Source of the DNA: Methylosinus trichosporium OB3b
GTDB taxonomy: Bacteria > Pseudomonadota > Alphaproteobacteria > Rhizobiales > Beijerinckiaceae
Length of the DNA: 64,000 nucleotides
Assembly: GCF_002752655.1 (NCBI RefSeq)
Contig: NZ_CP023737.1
Span: 4,364,001-4,428,000 of the forward strand
Direction of reading: 5' to 3'
The notes beneath the pieces are model-generated. The model was not told the origin of the DNA, searched no databases, and saw only the letters and a list, made by a program, of their open reading frames with translations. How positions within the stretch are numbered: position 1 is the stretch's first letter; each line of letters starts with the position of its first letter. Below, one piece after another: positions 44,296 through 51,859 of the stretch. The translations under genes and the position numbers were made by a program.

Positions 44296-45645
44296 ATGCC
44301 GATCGCCTGCTCCCGCCGATCCTTCCTCGGCGGGGTCGCCGCGACTCTCGTCGCGCTCGAGGCGCGCGCGCAGGCGCCGGGAGTGCGGACCCTCGAGGCG
44401 CGGGCGGGCCTCCTGCGCCTGCTGCCCGAGCCGGCCGCCCCGACCGATGTCTGGGGCTTCGACGGCTGGTCGCCGGGGCCGTTGCTGCGGCTGCGGCAGG
44501 GCGACGAGCTCGCCGTGCGTCTCTTCAACCGGCTGGAGAAGCCGCTGAGCCTGCATTGGCAGGGCATGCGCGGCGACAACGCCATGGATGGCGTCGCCCC
44601 GCTCGTCCAGAGCGCGGTCCCGCCCGGCGGCGAGTTCCTCTACCGGCGCAAGGCCGCGGATGCGGGCCTCTTCTGCTACCGCCCCTCGGTGTTCGGATCG
44701 ACTCCGGAGCTGATGGCGCGCGGGCTGAAGGGCCTTCTCGTCGTCGACGAGCCGGAGCCGCCGGAGGCCGATGTCGATCTGGTGATGGCGCTCGACGACT
44801 GGCGGCTCGACAAGGACGGTAAGGTCGAGGGCGATTTCGACGCCCATGCGGCGGCCGCGGGGCAGGGGCGGATCGGCCCGATCGTCGCCGTCGACGGCAA
44901 GCCGGCGCCCTCGATTCGCGAGTTCTCGCCCGGCGCGCGCGTGCGGCTGCGCCTCGCCAATCTCGCCAACGCCCGCATTATGTTCATCGCGTTCGACAAC
45001 GCCCAGCCCTTCGTGGTGGCGGTCGACAGCCAGCCCTGCGACGCGTTCGAGCCGGTGCGGCGCACCATTCCGGCGGCGCCCGGCGCGCGTTTCGAGCTGA
45101 TGTTCGACCTTCCGCGTGAGGAGGGGGCGCGCTGCCGGCTGATCCTGCGCAGCCTCGCCGAGCCGGACCGCGAGCTCGTGGCCTTCGTCTCGAAAGGCCC
45201 GGCGGCGCCGGCGCGCGGACCCATCGTCGCGGCGCGGCAAAATCCGCTGCTGCCGCCTGCGATCCGGCTGGAGACGGCAAAGAAGCTCGACCTCGTGCTG
45301 GAGCCGCCCAAGGCGCCGGGCGGACGCTGGTCCATCAATGGCGCGCCGAGCAAGGCCTATGAGGGGCCGGCGCTGCTGAAGGTGAAGCGGGGAACGCCCA
45401 TCACCTTCGGCTTCGTGAACCGCGCCGATTCCGCCGTGGTCATGCATGTGCACGGCCATGCGGCGCGGCTGCTGCACGATCTCGACGACGGCTGGGAGCC
45501 CTATTGGCGCAATGGCGTGGTGGTTCCTCCGGGCAAGACCAAGCATATCGCCTTCATCGCCGACAGCCCCGGCAAATGGGCCGTCCACGATGATATTCTG
45601 GAGCATGAGGCGGCCGGCCTCGCCGGCTGGTTCGAGGTCGAGTGA
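44296..45645 (+). CDS. Multicopper-oxidase-fold protein with lost copper ligands
   Basis: A 449-residue exported cupredoxin protein. The N-terminus has a Tat motif SRRSFLGG (6-13) and a hydrophobic stretch. The fold is clear from LHWQGMRGDNAMDGV (86-100), FCYRPS (126-131), MHVHGHAARLLHDLDDGW (383-400) and AVHDDILEHEAAGLAGWFEV (429-448). Active relatives read HWHG, WYHPH and HCHMLEH at these places; here one His of HWHG is Gln, the HxH of WYHPH is gone, and the type-1 copper Cys and its His neighbour in HCH are both Asp. The protein probably cannot run the usual oxidase cycle; a binding or remodelled role is inferred. tRNA-Leu precedes it by 294 bases, in which I see no gene. Confidence 0.85.
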   Translation: MPIACSRRSFLGGVAATLVALEARAQAPGVRTLEARAGLLRLLPEPAAPTDVWGFDGWSPGPLLRLRQGDELAVRLFNRLEKPLSLHWQGMRGDNAMDGVAPLVQSAVPPGGEFLYRRKAADAGLFCYRPSVFGSTPELMARGLKGLLVVDEPEPPEADVDLVMALDDWRLDKDGKVEGDFDAHAAAAGQGRIGPIVAVDGKPAPSIREFSPGARVRLRLANLANARIMFIAFDNAQPFVVAVDSQPCDAFEPVRRTIPAAPGARFELMFDLPREEGARCRLILRSLAEPDRELVAFVSKGPAAPARGPIVAARQNPLLPPAIRLETAKKLDLVLEPPKAPGGRWSINGAPSKAYEGPALLKVKRGTPITFGFVNRADSAVVMHVHGHAARLLHDLDDGWEPYWRNGVVVPPGKTKHIAFIADSPGKWAVHDDILEHEAAGLAGWFEVE

Positions 45646-45745
45646 GAACACGCTAGAGTTGAATTTTGCTGTAAAAACAACTATCGAGCGGATCGCGCCG
45701 AGTGATCCCGGCGGCGCCGCGCGGTCCAGTCGGGGCTGGCGCCAA

Positions 45746-45771
45746 TTGCAAGATTTGCGTAACAATATAAT
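45746..45771 (+). promoter_or_regulatory. Possible promoter before rpfF
   Basis: An AT-rich patch with TATAAT at 45766-45771 and TTGCAA at 45746-45751; the 14-base spacer is short for a sigma-70 promoter, so the -35 assignment is weak. Confidence 0.35.
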
Positions 45772-45852
45772 AACTTCCGGCCTGTACATCAAAGCGCCGG
45801 CTCGTGTCGATAAATCTGTCCTGCGGTCGCGCCGATAGCGACGGAGCGAACC

Positions 45853-47040
45853 GTGCAGCTCGGAGCGGTCATGCCGAACAGCGTGTTGACGTATAGCCCG
45901 AGAGATCCGTCGCAGTTTCCGAACTGGACGTTCCAGCATCTCGACCTCGAATATGATGCGGCGTCGCAATCCGTCTGGATGAGCTATAAGGCGGCGTCGC
46001 CGCCCTATTACAGTCTGCAGACGCTGACCGACATGGCGGACGTGCGCGAATCGCTGCGCCTCTTGTTTCGGTCCGAAGAGGCGCGGGCGCGCTGGCCGAT
46101 CCGTTATTTCGTCCACGCCTCCAACAAGCCCGGCGTGTTCAGCCTCGGCGGCGATCTCGCGACCTTCGCCGCCTCGATCCGCAGGCGGGACCGCGAGACT
46201 CTGCTCCATTACGCCTACGCCTGCATCGACGTGATCTATGGTCTTGCGACGAGCTTCGAGCTGCCGATCGTCACTGTCTCGGCCATTCATGGCCAATGCC
46301 TCGCGGGCGGTTTCGAGGCGGCGTTGACGGCCGATTTTCTCATCGCCGAGACTCATGCGAAGCTCGGGGTCCCGGAGGTCGCCTTCAACACTTTTCCCGG
46401 CATGGGCGCGGTGACGCTGCTGACGCGCCGGCTCGGCTCCGTGCGCGCCCATGAGATCATTTCCGAGGGCAAGGTCTATAGCGGGGCGGAAATGCACGAA
46501 TGGGGCGCGATCGACGTCCTCGTGCCCGATGCGGCCTTGCGCGAGCAGACCTTGTGTTGGATCATGGACGGCGGTGAAGAGCGCTGGCGTCGCCGCCTCG
46601 CCCTCGCCGAAACGAGGCGACTCTGCTTTCCGGTTTCCAACGAGGAGCTCATCCGCATCACCGAGCTCTGGACCGATTGCTCTTGCGCGATCACCGACGC
46701 CGATCTTCGGCACATGGAGCGCATCGTTGGGGCGCAGAAGCGGATGTCGAGCAAAGGCGGGACGCAGGAGCCGAGCCCGTCTCCGGACGCAGGACGCGGA
46801 GCGCTCACGAACGGGTATGTCGGACGCCAAGCCCGCACGCGACGAGATCGGATCGGAGATCTATGCCGATCTCGTGGAGACCTTGTTCGGGACGCCGGGA
46901 TCATTCCTGGCCGGCGTGTTCGGCGGGCTGCTCGTTCCCGTCATCGCTCTCTTCGCGACATGGGACGTCGTCTACGCCTATCTCTTGGTCGCGATGCTCG
47001 TCGCCGCGGTTTATCGGCTCTACGTCCTCGTCACCCATGA
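45853..47040 (+). CDS. rpfF: DSF synthase RpfF-type crotonase with an overlapping C-terminal tail
   Basis: A 395-residue frame. Residues 20-300 match RpfF, the crotonase-fold enzyme that makes diffusible-signal-factor fatty acids: FSLGGDLATFAASIRRRDRETLLHYAYACID, GQCLAGGFEAALTADFLIAE with E155, KLGVPEVAFNTFPGMGA with E175, and ELIRITELWTDCSCAITDADLRHMERIVGAQKR. Both catalytic Glu are present. Family proteins stop near here (about 290 residues), but this frame continues to 47040, overlapping the GGDEF-EAL gene (46817) in another frame. The start is GTG 45853; ATG 45871 with GGAG 5 bases before is equally likely. Confidence 0.88.
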   Translation: MQLGAVMPNSVLTYSPRDPSQFPNWTFQHLDLEYDAASQSVWMSYKAASPPYYSLQTLTDMADVRESLRLLFRSEEARARWPIRYFVHASNKPGVFSLGGDLATFAASIRRRDRETLLHYAYACIDVIYGLATSFELPIVTVSAIHGQCLAGGFEAALTADFLIAETHAKLGVPEVAFNTFPGMGAVTLLTRRLGSVRAHEIISEGKVYSGAEMHEWGAIDVLVPDAALREQTLCWIMDGGEERWRRRLALAETRRLCFPVSNEELIRITELWTDCSCAITDADLRHMERIVGAQKRMSSKGGTQEPSPSPDAGRGALTNGYVGRQARTRRDRIGDLCRSRGDLVRDAGIIPGRRVRRAARSRHRSLRDMGRRLRLSLGRDARRRGLSALRPRHP

Positions 47041-49108
47041 GCGGACGCCGCTGGAGAAGCGTCGGCGCGACGCGGAGCAATGGGAGTTCCGCTACGCCCT
47101 CGGCGGCATCGGCTTCATGACGGCGGTCGGCGTCACCGCCGCCGTGCTCTTTTACAAGCACCATGACGAGATGACGGTCTATTACGGGATCGTCATCATG
47201 ACGGCCTGCGCCGGCGCCTTGGCCGCGCGCAATTCGGGAAGTCCGCGCATTGTCTTCGGCCAGGCGATCGGCACGCTGGCGCCGCTCGCCGTCACCTGCC
47301 TGTTCTATTACAACAGCTGGTATTGGGGCCTCACCGCGATACTCGTGCTGTTCTTCGTCTCGGTCAAATCGACGACCAAATTCCTGCACGCCAATCTCGA
47401 AGCGGCGCTGCGCAACGGGCGGGACGCGAATATTCAGCGCCGGCGGTTCAAATCGGCGCTCAACAGCATGAGCCACGGCCTGTGCATGGGCAACGCCGAC
47501 CAGTCGCTGACCGTCGTCAATCATCGCCTCGTCGAGTTCTTCGGCCTCGGCGCGGACGAGCCGCCGCAGCAGCTGCGCGCACTCGCGGCGCGGATCGCCG
47601 AAGCGACCGACATGCCGCAGGACGACCGCCGCGCTTTCGTCGAGCAATGGGAGTCGCATGCGGCTCTGCCCAAGACCAGCGTGTTCTCGCGCGAGCTCGG
47701 CGACCGCATCTATGATTTCCGCTGCGAGCCGGCCGACAATGGCGCCTTCGTCACCGTGGTCGAGGATGTGACAGAGCAGCGCCGCGCGGCGCGCGAGATC
47801 GAGCGCATCGCCCATTTCGACACGCTGACCAATCTCGCCAATCGGTTCCAGTTCCAGCAGCGGCTGGAGCGCGATCTGCGCCATATCCACAAGCGCGGAC
47901 TCTGTCTCGCTCTGCTCAGCATCGATCTCGATCAGTTCAAGGAGGTCAATGACACGCTCGGCCATTCGATCGGCGATCTGCTGCTGCGCGCCGTCGCCGA
48001 CCGGCTGCGCGACTGCGTGCGTACGGTCGACATGGTGGCGCGTTTCGGCGGCGACGAGTTCTGCGTGCTGATGCATCCGACCGCGGAGATGCCGCCGGCG
48101 GAGGCGCTGGCGCATCGCGTCATCGAGACGCTCGGGCGCCCCTACACGGTCGAGGGCCATACGATCGTGATCGGCGCCAGCGTCGGCCTCACCGTCGCGC
48201 CGCGCGACGCCGCGACGGTCGAAGGCCTGCTGAAATGCGGCGACCTCGCCATGTATCATTCCAAGGCCTCCGGCCGTCGGCGGGCGCAATGGTTCGACAC
48301 GGCGATGGAGGACGCGCTGCTGCGCAAGCGGCGCATCGAGCGCGATCTGCGCGAGGCGCTCAGAACCGACGCGCTCGATATTCATTATCAGCCGATCTTC
48401 GACGCGCGCGACCAGTCGGTCTCCTCCTGCGAGGCGCTGGCGCGCTGGCGTCATCCGCAGCTCGGCGCCGTCTCGCCGGCGACCTTCATTCCCATCGCCG
48501 AGGAGACCGGCATCATCGTCGAGCTCGGAGAATGGGTGCTGCGCCACGCCTGCCGTGACGCACGACGCTGGCCGGAGCTCGTTCGGGTGGCCGTGAATTT
48601 CTCCTGCAAGCAGTTTCAGCAGCCCGATCTCGTCGCGCGCGTCGAGGCCGCCCTCTGCGCCGCCTCGCTCGATCCTGGCCGTCTCGAGGTGGAGATCACC
48701 GAATCGACGCTGATGCAGGACACGGAGGACGCGGCCGCGAAAATCGCTGGGCTGCGCGCCCTCGGCGTGCGCCTGTCGCTCGACGATTTCGGCACTGGCT
48801 TCAGCAGCCTCGCCTATCTCAACAGCTTCCCGGTCGATAAGGTCAAGCTCGACCGCTCTTTCATTCTGCAATTGTCGCAGTCGCCGAAGGCCCTCGCGAT
48901 CGTCGGCGCCGTCGCGCAGCTCACCGACGAGCTCGGAATCGAGCTCGTCGCCGAAGGAGTCGAGACCGGCGAGCAGCTCGCGCTGCTGCGCGGCAAGAAT
49001 GTTCACCTCATTCAAGGCTTCCTGTTCAGCAAGCCGAAGCCGCGGGAGGAGATCGACCTGCTGTTCGCCGGGCGCCGCGCCGACAGTCTTCTCAAGGTCG
49101 TCGCCTGA
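46817..49108 (+). CDS. Membrane GGDEF-EAL cyclic-di-GMP protein
   Basis: A 763-residue protein. Residues about 28-185 hold 5-6 membrane helices, then a PAS-like region (about 210-320), a GGDEF domain with intact GGDEF (411-415) and an EAL domain with EAL (539-541), DDFGTG (656-661) and EGVET (713-717). Both catalytic motifs are intact, so it may make and break cyclic-di-GMP. It overlaps the tail of the RpfF frame and follows the DSF synthase, as rpfR follows rpfF in several bacteria, though the RpfR FI domain is not seen. The DSF-sensing role is inferred. Confidence 0.88.
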   Translation: MSDAKPARDEIGSEIYADLVETLFGTPGSFLAGVFGGLLVPVIALFATWDVVYAYLLVAMLVAAVYRLYVLVTHERTPLEKRRRDAEQWEFRYALGGIGFMTAVGVTAAVLFYKHHDEMTVYYGIVIMTACAGALAARNSGSPRIVFGQAIGTLAPLAVTCLFYYNSWYWGLTAILVLFFVSVKSTTKFLHANLEAALRNGRDANIQRRRFKSALNSMSHGLCMGNADQSLTVVNHRLVEFFGLGADEPPQQLRALAARIAEATDMPQDDRRAFVEQWESHAALPKTSVFSRELGDRIYDFRCEPADNGAFVTVVEDVTEQRRAAREIERIAHFDTLTNLANRFQFQQRLERDLRHIHKRGLCLALLSIDLDQFKEVNDTLGHSIGDLLLRAVADRLRDCVRTVDMVARFGGDEFCVLMHPTAEMPPAEALAHRVIETLGRPYTVEGHTIVIGASVGLTVAPRDAATVEGLLKCGDLAMYHSKASGRRRAQWFDTAMEDALLRKRRIERDLREALRTDALDIHYQPIFDARDQSVSSCEALARWRHPQLGAVSPATFIPIAEETGIIVELGEWVLRHACRDARRWPELVRVAVNFSCKQFQQPDLVARVEAALCAASLDPGRLEVEITESTLMQDTEDAAAKIAGLRALGVRLSLDDFGTGFSSLAYLNSFPVDKVKLDRSFILQLSQSPKALAIVGAVAQLTDELGIELVAEGVETGEQLALLRGKNVHLIQGFLFSKPKPREEIDLLFAGRRADSLLKVVA

Positions 49109-49137
49109 GACGTCCGCGTGCGCTTTCGAGACATTGT

Positions 49138-49173
49138 GGCCGTTATCCGATCAGATTGGATCGGATAACGGCC
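49138..49173. terminator. Long perfect hairpin between convergent genes
   Basis: GGCCGTTATCCGATC-AGATTG-GATCGGATAACGGCC, 15-bp perfect arms, just after the GGDEF-EAL stop and before the convergent crotonase gene. Probably a bidirectional terminator; it abuts the 37-base repeat. Confidence 0.75.
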
Positions 49174-49208
49174 AGCATTCTTTCTTGTGAGCGAATTCTG
49201 ATCGATCG
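49172..49208 (-). repeat. 37-base dispersed repeat, copy 1
   Basis: The reverse strand reads CGATCGATCAGAATTCGCTC then ACAAGAAAGAATGCTGG. It matches 51048-51084 at 34 of 37 positions, in opposite orientation. Confidence 0.85.
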
Positions 49209-49232
49209 AACGCCGTTCGATTGCAACGCGCT

Positions 49233-49985
49233 CTAGCCGCGCCGGCTCGAGACTGTCGCGACCCGCTGCCGGCGAACCGGCGGCGCCGTGATGCGCTGCG
49301 CCCGGAACATGCTGTAGGACGCATTATGGCGCCGGCCGCACTGGCGCACATAGCTCTCGGCTCCGCCGAAGCCCTGGCCGCTCTCGACGATATGCTTCAC
49401 GAGGCCGAGCTCCTGCATCTCGATCGCCGTCAGCGCCTCGCCATTCTCCATCAGCCGCTCGGCTTTCACGAAGCCCAGCTTCTGCGCCAGCGCGCCATAG
49501 ATCCCGACGGCCGACGTCAGATCCGCCTCGAAGCTGAAGCGCGCGTCGCTGTCGGCGACGATAAGTGAGCAGGAGAGAGCGAAGTCTAGATCCACTCCTT
49601 TCAGATAGGATCGAGCCCATGCGATCGATATCACCGGCGCGTCGAGAATGAGGCGAGCATTGGCCGAGGCCAGATCGTCGAAGCCTTCGGCCGCCGCCGG
49701 CTCTCCGTCGCCGGGATGAGCAAAGTCGTAGACCAAATATTTGAGCCCCTGCAGCCGATCTGAAGAAACCTGCTCGAGCAACAGGCTCAAGCCTTCCACG
49801 CTGTCGCCGTCGAAGCCCGCTTCCAGCTTGCTCACCAGCAACGTATCCAAATCATCGAAACGGTGAAGCCTGAGCGCGCGCCGCCGCGAAACGCAATCCA
49901 GATCGTCGGACCAGTCAGCCGTAGAAACATAAGTTTCGTCAGCGACAACGGTCGACATGTCGATTTTCGAAACTACCGCATTCAT
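49233..49985 (-). CDS. Divergent crotonase-fold protein (RpfF-related)
   Basis: A 250-residue enoyl-CoA-hydratase/isomerase-like protein: VSIAWARSYLKGVDLDFALSCSLIVADSDARFSFEADLTSAVG is the crotonase core and ERLMENGEALTAIEMQELGLVKHIVE follows. The conserved Glu of the RpfF core (GGFEAAL) is replaced by Asp-Leu (GVDLDFAL), while FSFEAD keeps an acidic residue in place of the second Glu. It sits convergent to the GGDEF-EAL gene that follows rpfF, so it could be a regulator or variant synthase of the same signal; catalytic activity is doubtful. Confidence 0.7.
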   Translation of the reverse strand: MNAVVSKIDMSTVVADETYVSTADWSDDLDCVSRRRALRLHRFDDLDTLLVSKLEAGFDGDSVEGLSLLLEQVSSDRLQGLKYLVYDFAHPGDGEPAAAEGFDDLASANARLILDAPVISIAWARSYLKGVDLDFALSCSLIVADSDARFSFEADLTSAVGIYGALAQKLGFVKAERLMENGEALTAIEMQELGLVKHIVESGQGFGGAESYVRQCGRRHNASYSMFRAQRITAPPVRRQRVATVSSRRG

Positions 49986-50402
49986 GCTTCGTCTCCTCGG
50001 GGGAAAGGTTCAGTAATCGTTAACAGGATACTTAAATTTTTAAAGGTTTTTCGTCGGGATCTTTCGTTAAGGTTAACAACAAGAGGGAAAAATTACGTAC
50101 GTACATCAAACAGTCCGGGAGACTACGGGGGTTGCGGCATTTTGCCGCATGTCCAAATGCAGCTGCGCGACATAGCCCACCCAATCGAGTGGAGCAGAGG
50201 CCGTGCGGGCGCACGCGCACGCGCCCCGGCCCGACGTGCGACGAAAGAACATTCCCTAGGTCGAAGAGATCATGTGCTAAGAGCAGATACGACGGCGTCG
50301 CCGCCGGTCCTCCGGCGGGTTCGCCGCCGCGCGAATTTCCAACGACGACCGACCGCCGCTCGCCAACGAAGCGTCGGGAACGAAAAGATGGGGAGAGAAG
50401 CG
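49986..50402. other. 417-base AT-rich intergenic region
   Basis: The left half (about 50010-50110) is markedly AT-rich (CTTAAATTTTTAAAG, GTTAACAACAAG) and probably holds the promoter of the leftward crotonase gene; the right half is the leader of the next gene. No supported coding frame. Confidence 0.5.
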
Positions 50403-50978
50403 ATGATTTTGAGAACTCTCGCCGCGGCTGCGCTGGCGACGATCGGCCTCGTCTCGCAGGCGCAGGCCCATGGCGGCGTCAGCCTGGACCAAGGCCAGTG
50501 CATCATGAAGATCGGGCCCGACACGATGAACTTCACCGGCTATCAGCCGCTGAAGTCTCGCGAGCAGTTCTGCGACGACATTCCGGACGTCGGACCGACC
50601 ATCATCGTGCTCGACGCGGTGCAGGACGAGCTGCGCGACATGACGCTGGAGATTCGCATTCTGCGCGACGTGGGGCAGAAGGACGACACCGAGAATCTCG
50701 AGCAGAACACGGAAGTCCATGTCCCGCCGAAGAAATATCGGACCGGCACGCTGAACTTCGAATATGACTTCGCCAAGAAGGGCAAGTTCGTCGGCCTGGT
50801 GACGGCCAAGGCGGACGACGGTCGCGAATATGTGTCGCGCTTCCCCTTCTCGGTCGGCACCACCGCCGACAGGGATTTCATCATCGTGGCCTTCTTCGCC
50901 CTGTTCGGGCTCGCCGGCTTCGGCCTCTGGTACAAGAACTCCTTCATCGACAAGAACAAGAAAAAGAAGGCGGCCTGA
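50403..50978 (+). CDS. Exported protein with C-terminal membrane anchor, unidentified
   Basis: A 191-residue protein with a signal peptide (MILRTLAAAALATIGLVSQAQA, cut before HGG), a periplasmic domain with two cysteines (C33 in QGQCIMK, C57 in REQFCDD) and NFTGYQPLKS, ILRDVGQ, and a beta-rich end, then one membrane helix (about 166-183) and a lysine-rich tail KNKKKKAA in the cytoplasm. This layout recalls small copper-related PmoD/AmoE-type proteins of methane and ammonia oxidisers, but I cannot prove membership. GGGGAGAGAAGCG precedes the ATG. Confidence 0.7.
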   Translation: MILRTLAAAALATIGLVSQAQAHGGVSLDQGQCIMKIGPDTMNFTGYQPLKSREQFCDDIPDVGPTIIVLDAVQDELRDMTLEIRILRDVGQKDDTENLEQNTEVHVPPKKYRTGTLNFEYDFAKKGKFVGLVTAKADDGREYVSRFPFSVGTTADRDFIIVAFFALFGLAGFGLWYKNSFIDKNKKKKAA

Positions 50979-50994
50979 GCCGCACGCCGCGAAG

Positions 50995-51020
50995 GCGCGG
51001 CCGCGTTCGCGCGGCCGCGG
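50995..51020 (+). terminator. GC hairpin after the exported protein gene
   Basis: GCGCGGCCGCG-TT-CGCGCGGCCGCG, perfect stem 17 bases after the stop; no U-run. Confidence 0.5.
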
Positions 51021-51047
51021 CGACCGTCGGGCCTCTGAAGCGCTTTC

Positions 51048-51084
51048 CGATCGATCAGAATTCGCTCGAACGAAAGAATGCTGG
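51048..51084 (+). repeat. 37-base dispersed repeat, copy 2
   Basis: CGATCGATCAGAATTCGCTC then GAACGAAAGAATGCTGG, inverted relative to 49172-49208; the two copies bracket the divergent crotonase and exported-protein genes. Confidence 0.85.
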
Positions 51085-51085
51085 A

Positions 51086-51144
51086 GCGAGCCTGAAGGCT
51101 CGCGATCCGGATCCCGCGCCTGGACCGCGAGCCTTCAGGCTCGC
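51086..51144. repeat. Facing pair of REP-II palindromes
   Basis: GCGAGCCTGAAGGCTCGCGA at 51086 and GGACCGCGAGCCTTCAGGCT at 51122, between the exported-protein gene and lolD, same arrangement as 35421-35479. Confidence 0.9.
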
Positions 51145-51170
51145 TTTTCCGCTCTTCGGCGCGACGAAAA

Positions 51171-51854
51171 TCAAGCGAGCTCGACGATGCGTCCGTCGAC
51201 CAGGGTGACGCGCCGATCCATCTGATCGGCGAGATCGAGATTATGCGTGGCGATCAGCGCCGCGAGCCCGGTGTTGCGGGCGAGAGACATCAGCGTCGCG
51301 AACACATGCTCGGCCGTGCGTGGATCGAGATTGCCGGTCGGCTCGTCGGCGAGCAGCACATGCGGGGCGTTGGCGACGGCGCGGGCGATGGCGACGCGCT
51401 GCTGTTCGCCGCCGGAGAGCTCCGACGGCAGATGGCGCGCACGCGGCCCGAGGCGCAGATAATCGAGCAGTTCCAGCGCGCGGCGCTCGGCCTCTCGGCG
51501 GTCGAGCCCGTCGATGGTTTGAGGCAGCGCGACATTCTCGAGCGCCGTGAATTCCGGCAGCAGATGATGGAACTGATAGACGAAGCCGATGGCGTTGCGC
51601 CGCAGCGCCGTGCGGTCGTTGTCGGACATATGCGAGGTGGCTGCGCCCGCCACATAGATTTCGCCGGCGTCGGGCCGCTCCAGCAGGCCGGCGATGTGGA
51701 GCAGCGTGGATTTGCCGGCGCCCGAGGGCGCGACCAGCGCCACCGTCTCGCCGGGCGACAGCGCGAGATCGATATTGGTGAGAATGTCGAGCCGCGCCAT
51801 GCCTTCACGATAATGGCGGGCCACGCCTGCGAGCACGAGAACGGGAGAGGTCAT
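51171..51854 (-). CDS. lolD: Lipoprotein-releasing ABC transporter ATPase
   Basis: A 227-residue ATP-binding subunit of the LolCDE system, which frees outer-membrane lipoproteins from the inner membrane. Walker [10 protein letters not shown] (42-50), signature LSGGEQQR, Walker [13 protein letters not shown] and the switch His in ATHN are intact. The family-like [18 protein letters not shown] is typical LolD. Start ATG 51854, 5 bases after the permease stop. Confidence 0.94.
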   Translation of the reverse strand: MTSPVLVLAGVARHYREGMARLDILTNIDLALSPGETVALVAPSGAGKSTLLHIAGLLERPDAGEIYVAGAATSHMSDNDRTALRRNAIGFVYQFHHLLPEFTALENVALPQTIDGLDRREAERRALELLDYLRLGPRARHLPSELSGGEQQRVAIARAVANAPHVLLADEPTGNLDPRTAEHVFATLMSLARNTGLAALIATHNLDLADQMDRRVTLVDGRIVELA

Positions 51855-51859
51855 ATCTC

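Noticed and set aside
44254..46830. 858-codon reverse frame over the multicopper-oxidase and rpfF genes
   Set aside because: Spans two real forward genes and an intergenic gap without any protein character.
46901..49015. 704-codon reverse frame over the GGDEF-EAL gene
   Set aside because: Shadow of a gene with intact GGDEF and EAL motifs.
49138..49173. Hairpin considered as a REP-I copy
   Set aside because: Its arms (GGCCGTTATCCGATC) share nothing with REP-I or REP-II; best read as a terminator.
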